A DNA stretch of 5,148 nucleotides from an uncultured Porphyromonas sp. (GTDB taxonomy: Bacteria > Bacteroidota > Bacteroidia > Bacteroidales > Porphyromonadaceae). Shown here piece after piece: positions 1 through 5,148 of this stretch (positions are counted from its first letter, which is position 1; the number at the start of each line of letters is the position of its first letter). The stretch is from contig CAMBHQ010000084.1 of the NCBI GenBank assembly GCA_945867245.1, positions 1 through 5,148 on the forward strand, read 5' to 3'. The notes beneath the pieces are model-generated. The model was not told where the DNA came from, ran no database searches, and saw only the letters and a list, made by a program, of their open reading frames with translations. The position numbers and the translations under genes are program-made.

Positions 1-1
1 G

Positions 2-2233
2 CTCCTAGAGTGCGTAGCCCTGTCGGTAGACGAGAGTAGTCTCACAGGCGAGCCGATGATGATGAAGACGACTCGCGAGGAGGACTTCGACGAGGAGGCT
101 ACCTATCCTAGCAACTATATCTGCCGTGGCACCACTATATTAGACGGGCACTGCCTCTATCGTGTAGAAAAAGTCGGCGATGCTACGGAGTACGGGCAGG
201 TCTTCGAAGGTGCTCAGATAGATGCCGGTATAGAGACACCGCTCAATAGACAGCTCAAAGGGCTCGTTCACCTCATTACCTGGGTCGCCTACGGCATAGC
301 AGCACTCGTGCTTGTCGGCTCGGCAGTCGTCTATGCTAGCGAGGGGCGCTTCGCTGACTTCGACCTAGCTCACGCTCTGGAGTTCTTCCTCGGCAAGATT
401 ATGGTGGCCGTTACTATCATCGTAGTGGCCGTCCCTGAGGGCCTCCCGATGAGCGTTACGCTAAGCCTAGCCGCAAGCATGCGCAGCATGATGAAGACCA
501 ACAACCTAGTGCGCAAGATGCACGCCTGCGAGACTATGGGAGCAGCCACCGTTATCTGTACGGACAAGACCGGCACACTCACGCAGAACCGCATGAGTAT
601 AGCCGACACCTCCTTCGCTCCCGAGTACGCTACCAGCGAACTACTACGCCTATCTATGGCGGTAAACTCTACAGCACACCTCGACCTAAGCAACGGACAG
701 AAGCCCAGCGCACTAGGCAATCCTACAGAGGGTGCTTTGCTCCTATGGCTACATCAGTCAGGGATAGACTATCAAGAGCTTAGACAGCGCTACCCTGTCC
801 GCCAGCAGCTCACCTTCTCGACCGAGCGCAAGTATATGGCCACCATCATAGAGCACGAGGGGCGCCCCCTACTCTGTGTCAAGGGAGCACCCGAGATTGT
901 GATGGGCCTCTGCACACTAGCCCCCGAAGGTCTAGAGGCTTACAAGCAACAGCTCCTAGCCTATCAGAATAAGGCCTACCGTACTATTGGCTTCGCCTAT
1001 ACCTACCTAGACAGCTACGAACCTGCATGGGAGAATGGCCGTCTGAGCATCGGAGGGCTTAGCTTCATGGGGATAGTAGGCATCAGTGACCCCATCCGTA
1101 GCGACGTCCCCGAGGCTATAGCACGCTGTATGCAGGCTGGCATACAGGTCAAGATTGTTACGGGCGACACCCCAGGCACAGCCAAGGAGATAGGCCGACA
1201 GATTGGCCTCTGGGATGAGAGCTGTAGCGACGAGCGTAACCTAATCACTGGCGTAGAGTTTGCCGCCCTCAGCGATGAGGAGTTGCGTCCACGTGTCGCA
1301 GACCTACGCATCATGAGCCGTGCCCGCCCTATGGACAAGGAGCGACTCGTGCGCCTACTACAGGAGGCTGGTGAGGTCGTGGCTGTAACAGGCGACGGCA
1401 CCAATGACGCTCCGGCCCTAAGCCGTGCGCAGGTGGGTCTATCGATGGGCGATGGTACTGCCGTAGCCAAGGAAGCCAGCGACATTACAATCCTCGATGG
1501 CTCGTTCAGTAGCATCACACAGGCCGTGATATGGGGGCGCTCGTTGTACCTCAATATACAGCGCTTCATCCTCTTCCAGATGACTATCAACGTCGCGGCC
1601 TGTCTCATCGTCCTCGTAGGAGCCTTCCTCGGCACCGAGAGCCCACTGACGGTAACGCAGATGCTGTGGGTAAACATCATTATGGACACCTTCGCGGCAC
1701 TGGCACTGGCCTCACTGCCCCCAAGCGAACGTGTGATGACAGAGCGCCCACGCAAGCAAAGCGACAACATCATCTCTCCAGAGATGGGTACACGTATTGT
1801 CGTTACGGGGCTTGTCTTCGTAGCCCTGCTCTTCGGCTTAGTGCAGTACTTCAATCACAACGACCTCGCCCACATACTAGACTTCGACTTCGCCACGCTC
1901 ATAAGCTCTGCTCTCGACTTCGGGGGTGGCACTAGTGGGCTCAGTGGCTACGAGATGACTATACTCTTTAGCTTCTTCGTCTTCCTGCAGTTCTGGAATA
2001 TGTTCAACGCCAAGGCCTACCGCGGTCAGGGCTCTGCCTTCTCGGGCCTCGCCGCTTGCCGTAACTTCCTACTCATTGCCTTTGTGATTTTGGTAGGTCA
2101 GGTGCTTATCACGACCTTCGGTGGTACGATGTTCCGTGTACAGCCGCTAGACCTCTCTAGCTGGCTCGTATTACTTGGCTCTACCAGCCTTGTATTAGTG
2201 CTGGGTGAACTATCACGCCTATTCAAGCGTTAG
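2..2233 (+). CDS. Calcium-translocating P-type ATPase, PMCA type (5' partial)
   Basis: This integral membrane pump uses ATP, through a phospho-aspartate intermediate, to export Ca2+ from the cytoplasm. The reading frame is open from base 2, where it encodes VDESSLTGEP, the actuator-domain TGE motif. The ATG at 56 is therefore internal, and the missing upstream part should hold M1, M2 and the start of the actuator domain. In order: M3 (about 260-340), M4 with PEGLP (434-448), phosphorylation motif DKTGT (Asp codon 563-565), nucleotide-domain KGAPE (881-895), P-domain TGD (1160-1168) and TGDGTNDAP (1388-1414), then M5-M10. M6 carries LWVNIIMDT (Asp 1685-1687). M4 Glu plus M6 Asn/Asp with no acidic residue in M5 fits the single Ca2+ site of type IIB pumps. 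743 residues are visible and the stop is TAG. Family assignment is secure; Ca2+ specificity is inferred from motifs. No calmodulin-type C-terminal tail is present. Confidence 0.95.
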   Translation, partial: LLECVALSVDESSLTGEPMMMKTTREEDFDEEATYPSNYICRGTTILDGHCLYRVEKVGDATEYGQVFEGAQIDAGIETPLNRQLKGLVHLITWVAYGIAALVLVGSAVVYASEGRFADFDLAHALEFFLGKIMVAVTIIVVAVPEGLPMSVTLSLAASMRSMMKTNNLVRKMHACETMGAATVICTDKTGTLTQNRMSIADTSFAPEYATSELLRLSMAVNSTAHLDLSNGQKPSALGNPTEGALLLWLHQSGIDYQELRQRYPVRQQLTFSTERKYMATIIEHEGRPLLCVKGAPEIVMGLCTLAPEGLEAYKQQLLAYQNKAYRTIGFAYTYLDSYEPAWENGRLSIGGLSFMGIVGISDPIRSDVPEAIARCMQAGIQVKIVTGDTPGTAKEIGRQIGLWDESCSDERNLITGVEFAALSDEELRPRVADLRIMSRARPMDKERLVRLLQEAGEVVAVTGDGTNDAPALSRAQVGLSMGDGTAVAKEASDITILDGSFSSITQAVIWGRSLYLNIQRFILFQMTINVAACLIVLVGAFLGTESPLTVTQMLWVNIIMDTFAALALASLPPSERVMTERPRKQSDNIISPEMGTRIVVTGLVFVALLFGLVQYFNHNDLAHILDFDFATLISSALDFGGGTSGLSGYEMTILFSFFVFLQFWNMFNAKAYRGQGSAFSGLAACRNFLLIAFVILVGQVLITTFGGTMFRVQPLDLSSWLVLLGSTSLVLVLGELSRLFKR

Positions 2234-2247
2234 TACTAGGTACAACG
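2228..2247 (+). other. Possible bulged hairpin over the ATPase stop codon
   Basis: CGTT (2228-2231) pairs with AACG (2244-2247), and GTAC (2233-2236) with GTAC (2240-2243). This leaves a single bulged A at 2232 and a three-base TAG loop. The structure straddles the ATPase TAG stop (2231-2233). No T-run follows, so it does not look like a standard intrinsic terminator. It could be a weak processing or attenuation structure, or chance. The rest of the 33-base gap before the next gene is AT-rich (ATTATATACTTATC) and shows no clear Shine-Dalgarno and no convincing Bacteroidota -7 TAnnTTTG promoter element. Confidence 0.25.
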
Positions 2248-2266
2248 TCGATTATATACTTATCAG

Positions 2267-3163
2267 ATGAAAATAAGAAACGAAGTTAAGATCGGAGCTA
2301 TCGCTCTAGTAGCCTTTGTCCTAGGCTACCTAGGGCTCAACTTCCTCAAGGGTATCAATATCTTCGAGCCCGAGAACAGCTATCGTGTACGCCTCAAAGA
2401 CCTGAACGGCACTGCCATAGCAACGCCCGTGATGATTAGTGGCTACAAGGTCGGCTCTGTGCAAAAGATTAGTTTTGGCTACGACCCTCAGCGTGGCTAT
2501 GGTGCAGACCTCGTTATTGGGCTAGACCCCGAGGTAAAGATTCCCAAGGGCAGCACTATACGTGTGAAGACTAACGTACTCAGCGGTGCCGAGCTCATCA
2601 TCGTAGCACCCCAGCAGCCCGAGAGCAGCTACCTCAGCAGTGGCGACTCTATAACCGTCGCTCAGGGCGAAGACATTATGGTTACCCTGACGGATAAGGT
2701 ACTACCCTCCGTTATGGATATACTCCCCGAGCTGACTGCCACGCTACAGCGACTCAACGCCATAGCCAACAACCCAGCCATCGACAGTATGCTCCGTAAC
2801 CTCAACCACTCATCGGCCGAGATGACCCGAGCGATGAGCAAGCTCAACGAGACTATGCGCCCAATGCCCGAGGTGATGGGGAATATGAATACGCTCAGCA
2901 AGAGCCTCGTGGCTGTCGGTCAGAAGGCCGAGCGCCTGCCCCTAGACTCACTCGTGGCCAATCTGAATAGTACTACGGAGAACCTCCGCCATATGAGCGC
3001 CCAGCTCAAGAGCCAAGAGGGCACCGCAGGCAAGCTCCTCAACGACCCGAGCCTCTACAACAAGCTCGACAGCCTAGCTGGCAGTGCCGAAGCGCTAATG
3101 AAAGACCTCAAGGAGAACCCCAAGCGCTACGTACACTTCTCTATCTTCGGACGTAAGCAATAG
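2267..3163 (+). CDS. MlaD family (MCE-domain) lipid-transport protein
   Basis: This is a periplasmic, inner-membrane-anchored substrate-binding subunit of an MCE/Mla-type ABC system, which moves phospholipids or other lipids between membranes. The 298-residue protein has a short basic start (MKIRNEVK), one hydrophobic anchor at about residues 9-27, and an MCE domain at about 39-115 that includes GYKVGSVQKI. A long, mostly helical, polar region follows (about 130-275). The C-terminus, GTAGKLLNDPSLYNKLDSL then KENPKRYVHFSIFGRK, is in my recollection characteristic of Bacteroidota MlaD-like proteins. The length fits a single-MCE protein. The start is the first ATG of the frame and sits directly before the anchor. 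It has no evident Shine-Dalgarno, which is common in this phylum. Partner genes (MlaE permease, MlaF ATPase) are not in the window. The family call is strong; the lipid carried is unknown. Confidence 0.93.
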   Translation: MKIRNEVKIGAIALVAFVLGYLGLNFLKGINIFEPENSYRVRLKDLNGTAIATPVMISGYKVGSVQKISFGYDPQRGYGADLVIGLDPEVKIPKGSTIRVKTNVLSGAELIIVAPQQPESSYLSSGDSITVAQGEDIMVTLTDKVLPSVMDILPELTATLQRLNAIANNPAIDSMLRNLNHSSAEMTRAMSKLNETMRPMPEVMGNMNTLSKSLVAVGQKAERLPLDSLVANLNSTTENLRHMSAQLKSQEGTAGKLLNDPSLYNKLDSLAGSAEALMKDLKENPKRYVHFSIFGRKQ

Positions 3164-3185
3164 ACCCCCTCCGCTGATAGACACA

Positions 3186-3203
3186 CTCCTAATCTAATAG
3201 GAG
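3186..3203 (+). promoter_or_regulatory. Small hairpin covering the epimerase ribosome binding site
   Basis: CTCCTA (3186-3191) is perfectly complementary to TAGGAG (3198-3203), with a six-base loop. The right arm contains the AGGAG Shine-Dalgarno of the next gene, so the folded mRNA would hide it. Pairing stops at both ends with A/A mismatches, so the stem is only 6 bp and marginally stable. It may modulate initiation or be a by-product, because any CCTCC-like sequence upstream pairs with a Shine-Dalgarno. There is no following T-run, so a terminator role is unlikely. Confidence 0.35.
3199..3203 (+). promoter_or_regulatory. Ribosome binding site of the epimerase gene
   Basis: AGGAG lies eight bases before the ATG at 3212, a standard spacing that fixes this start. 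It contrasts with the upstream MCE gene, which shows no Shine-Dalgarno. Confidence 0.7.
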
Positions 3204-3211
3204 ATTACCCC

Positions 3212-4225
3212 ATGACAGATACTAAACGAATACTGATAACAGGTGCGAGCGGATTTATCGGCTCGCACCTGGTGCGTATTGCCCTAGAGGCAGGTATGGA
3301 GGTTACTGTGGCCCTACGCCCCAGCACCAAAGCTACCAGACAACCCGAGGGCGTCCACTCTATCCAGCTAGACTACGCTAGCGAGGAGCAGATGATTGCG
3401 GCACTAAGTGCTGTACGCCGACAAGACGGCTTCCCCGCCTGGCACTACGTAGTCCACAATGCCGGCCTCACCAAGACGCCCAACCCACAGGACTTCTACG
3501 AGGCTAATGCCGAGAATACACGTCGCCTATGCTCTGCCCTCCTGCGTGCTGGCGTCGAGCCTACACGCTTCCTCCTCGTCAGCAGCCTCAGCAGCTACAG
3601 CCAGCTAGGTAGCCGTGATGGCATCATACGTATTACAGACGAGCAGAAGCCTACGAGCCAATACGGGCGCAGCAAGCTCAAGGCCGAGCAGTACGTACGC
3701 TCTAGTGGTCTAGACTACACTATCGTCCTCCCTACCGGTGTCTACGGCTCTGGCGAACGCGACTTCTTACTATCGCTCAAGGCTATCAAAGACGGCATCA
3801 ACCTCATGTCTGGCACGACGAGCCAAGAGCTGACCTACATACACGGCGAGGACGTGGCCCGTGCCATCATCTTCCTCCTACACGATGGGCGTGCTGTGGA
3901 CAATAGCTACCTCCTAAGCGATGGCGAGGTATATCCCGACCACGAGTTCGGAGCTATTGCCCGCGAGCTACTACAGCCCAAGCGCCGTATCAACCTACGT
4001 GCACCCCTATGGCTCCTGTGGATAGTCTGTCAGATAGGCGGTATCTACGCGCGTCTTAGCGGCAACAGCACTCCGCTCAATCCCGACAAATATCCCATCC
4101 TAGCCCAACGCTCGTGGCGCTGTGATGTTGCTCCCCTATTCGAGCTAGGCTGGCGCCCTCGCTACACGCTACGCTCGGGACTAGAGGAAACCATCGCCTG
4201 GGGCAAACAGGAAGGCATACTCTAA
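3212..4225 (+). CDS. NAD-dependent epimerase/dehydratase family protein (extended or atypical SDR)
   Basis: This is a cytosolic NAD(P)-binding oxidoreductase of the short-chain dehydrogenase superfamily; the substrate is not identifiable from sequence. Of 337 residues, the N-terminus carries the Rossmann dinucleotide motif TGASGFIG (10-17). An HNAG segment follows the third/fourth strand region. The SDR catalytic set is present: Ser125 within VSSLSSY (aligned by its spacing to Tyr129, as in GalE), Tyr151 and Lys155 in YGRSK. LPTGVYGSGERD matches the post-catalytic segment of this family. The C-terminal part has a hydrophobic stretch (about 268-288, APLWLLWIVCQIGG), then CDVAPLFELGWRPRYTLRSG and a terminal ETIAWGKQEG. 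That layout resembles dihydroflavonol reductase / 3-beta-hydroxysteroid dehydrogenase-like SDRs more than a classical sugar epimerase. Length is normal. It starts after a good AGGAG site, ends in TAA, and is followed 12 bases later by the next gene. Specific reaction unknown. Confidence 0.92.
   Translation: MTDTKRILITGASGFIGSHLVRIALEAGMEVTVALRPSTKATRQPEGVHSIQLDYASEEQMIAALSAVRRQDGFPAWHYVVHNAGLTKTPNPQDFYEANAENTRRLCSALLRAGVEPTRFLLVSSLSSYSQLGSRDGIIRITDEQKPTSQYGRSKLKAEQYVRSSGLDYTIVLPTGVYGSGERDFLLSLKAIKDGINLMSGTTSQELTYIHGEDVARAIIFLLHDGRAVDNSYLLSDGEVYPDHEFGAIARELLQPKRRINLRAPLWLLWIVCQIGGIYARLSGNSTPLNPDKYPILAQRSWRCDVAPLFELGWRPRYTLRSGLEETIAWGKQEGIL
3240..3271 (+). repeat. Perfect 11-bp inverted repeat inside the epimerase gene
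   Basis: CAGGTGCGAGC (3240-3250) and GCTCGCACCTG (3261-3271) are exact reverse complements separated by ten bases. The stem is G+C-rich and would fold stably in the mRNA, beginning 29 bases into the coding sequence. It lies over the codons for the conserved TGASGFIGSHL loop of the NAD-binding site. It could be an mRNA hairpin that affects early translation, a binding site for a dimeric protein, or a coincidence helped by the constrained glycine-rich motif. Confidence 0.6.
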
Positions 4226-4227
4226 AC

Positions 4228-4233
4228 GGAGGA
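4228..4233 (+). promoter_or_regulatory. Ribosome binding site of the GNAT-AlkD gene
   Basis: GGAGGA sits four bases before the ATG at 4238 and only two bases after the epimerase TAA (4223-4225). It supports this start and argues for co-transcription with the epimerase gene. Confidence 0.7.
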
Positions 4234-4237
4234 CATT

Positions 4238-5148
4238 ATGGAACTGACTATCCAATGCAAAGGCAAAGAGGGGCGTATTAGCCTAATGGAGGGCAAGGCG
4301 GAGGCGGGCTATCTGACCTTCGACCTCGCAGACCGCCGACTAGCCTACGCCACCCACACCGTGGTACAGCCCGAGTATCAAGGGCAGGGCTTAGCGGCCA
4401 AGCTCGTGGCTGCACTCGTCGACTGGTGCGATGCCCGAGGCTTACTCATAGAGCCTGTCTGTAGTTATGTACAGCGCCTTAGCGAGCGCCCCGGCCGCCT
4501 AGCACAGCTCCTAGACACGCACAGCGAGGCCGAGAGCTACATAGAGCAATTACGTCTACTAGGGAGCGATAAGGCTGCAGAGCAGGCAAAACGCTACTTC
4601 AAAACCAACGAGGGTGCGTATGGAGCCGGAGACATCTTCCTCGGAGTACGTGTCCCTGTAGTGCGTAGCCTACGTCTCAACCCCAACGGCCCTACGGGCT
4701 ACAAGACCCGACAGCTGAGCCGTCAGACCCTTATAGACCTATGGGCTAGCCCCTACCACGAGGCCCGATTGCTCGGCTACCATGCCATCGCTCAGTGGGC
4801 CGAGCAGGTAGACTGTCCTCAGAGCCAAGAGCAAATATATCAGCTCTATCTGGAGCATGCCGAGCGTTGCAATAACTGGGACCTCGTAGACTGCTCGGCC
4901 CCCCAAGTCATCGGTATGTATTGGGCCGAGCGCAACGCCTTCGAGCGTAGCGAGGCGCTGAAACGACTGGCCCAGAGTCCTAATATGTGGATACAGCGCA
5001 TCGCTATCGTAGGCACTCTGGGGCTGATACGCAGGGGCATCTATCAGGATACCTTTATCCTCGTGGAGGAACTCATAGGGCACAAGCACGACCTCATACA
5101 CAAGGCCTCGGGCTGGATGCTACGCGAGCTAGGCAAGCACGCTGGTCT
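4238..5148 (+). CDS. YjdJ-type GNAT domain fused to AlkD-like DNA alkylation repair domain (3' partial)
   Basis: One uninterrupted frame of 303 codons runs to the window end; the stop is not reached. Residues about 1-90 resemble the minimal GNAT fold of the YjdJ/COG2388 family. They contain the acetyl-CoA loop in HTVVQPEYQGQGLAAKL (40-56) and the EPVCSY segment, whose Cys75 aligns with a Cys conserved in that family. From about residue 98 the protein matches HEAT-repeat DNA glycosylases of the AlkD family: KRYFKTNEGAYGAGDIFLGV (118-137), NNWDLVD (212-218), MWIQRIAIV (250-258) and HKASGWMLRELGK (288-300). Aligned by memory to Bacillus cereus AlkD, Trp214, Asp218 and Trp293 correspond to catalytic W109, D113 and W187, and Arg254 to the DNA-contacting R148. 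This predicts excision of bulky or cationic N3/N7-alkyl purines; the acetyltransferase substrate is unknown. By comparison with AlkD length, only a few dozen C-terminal residues should be missing. Confidence 0.88.
   Translation, partial: MELTIQCKGKEGRISLMEGKAEAGYLTFDLADRRLAYATHTVVQPEYQGQGLAAKLVAALVDWCDARGLLIEPVCSYVQRLSERPGRLAQLLDTHSEAESYIEQLRLLGSDKAAEQAKRYFKTNEGAYGAGDIFLGVRVPVVRSLRLNPNGPTGYKTRQLSRQTLIDLWASPYHEARLLGYHAIAQWAEQVDCPQSQEQIYQLYLEHAERCNNWDLVDCSAPQVIGMYWAERNAFERSEALKRLAQSPNMWIQRIAIVGTLGLIRRGIYQDTFILVEELIGHKHDLIHKASGWMLRELGKHAG

Noticed and set aside
1015..1854. A long antisense open frame (279 codons) opposite the Ca2+ ATPase
   Set aside because: Its product is low-complexity, rich in Ser, Arg, Thr and Met, with no recognisable domain. 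It lies wholly inside a strongly conserved gene, whose codon bias (few codons reading as stops on the reverse strand) explains the open frame.
1531..1935. A second + strand frame (134 codons) inside the ATPase gene
   Set aside because: It overlaps M5-M7 of the pump in another frame. Its His/Arg/Pro-rich product looks like an out-of-frame reading.
2228..2266. Intrinsic terminator plus promoter between the ATPase and MCE genes
   Set aside because: The hairpin is bulged, not G+C-rich and has no T-run. The remaining 19 bases are too short and lack a recognisable -33/-7 pair.
3240..3271. Inverted repeat as an invertible phase-variation switch
   Set aside because: Inverting the ten-base spacer would create an in-frame TAA, which is suggestive. 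However, site-specific invertases act on much longer spacers, no recombinase gene is nearby, and the spacer currently encodes conserved NAD-binding residues.
4739..5101. Antisense open frames opposite the AlkD domain
   Set aside because: The sense strand encodes conserved AlkD motifs across the entire interval, and the antisense products match nothing recognisable.
1..5148. A new multi-gene defence or mobile system
   Set aside because: All four genes belong to well-known families with even composition and codon style throughout. There are no transposase, integrase, nuclease-helicase or repeat-array signals.

Overview
The window holds four genes, all on the + strand, packed head to tail with gaps of only 33, 48 and 12 bases. 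The first and last genes run off the window edges. The sequence suggests a chromosomal segment from a Bacteroidota member, most likely Porphyromonas-like. The reasons are an MCE protein with the C-terminal signature typical of that phylum, base composition a little over half G+C, and unusually heavy use of CTA (Leu) and ATA (Ile) codons. The species call is inference from style; no rRNA or other marker is present.

Layout: (1) 2-2233, most of a P-type Ca2+-transporting ATPase of the plasma-membrane (PMCA/type IIB) kind, cut at its 5' end. The first visible codons already encode the actuator-domain TGE motif, so the ATG at 56 is internal. (2) 2267-3163, an MlaD-family (MCE-domain) lipid-transport protein with one N-terminal membrane anchor. 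(3) 3212-4225, an extended/atypical short-chain dehydrogenase (NAD-dependent epimerase/dehydratase family). (4) 4238 to the window end, a protein joining a minimal YjdJ-type GNAT acetyltransferase domain to an AlkD-type DNA alkylation repair domain, with the AlkD catalytic Trp/Asp/Trp positions retained. Its stop codon lies beyond the window.

The spacing allows one transcript for all four genes, and is strongest for genes 3 and 4 (12-base gap, good Shine-Dalgarno). No shared pathway is evident: ion export, envelope lipid transport, a redox/epimerase enzyme and DNA repair. No mobile element, tRNA, rRNA, CRISPR array or obvious intrinsic terminator was seen.

The signals most worth a second look are: near-total absence of the tetranucleotide GATC (one occurrence by eye), apparently enforced through synonymous Ile codon choice; the GNAT-AlkD fusion; a perfect 11-bp inverted repeat inside the start of the epimerase gene; and a small hairpin that would mask that gene's ribosome binding site.
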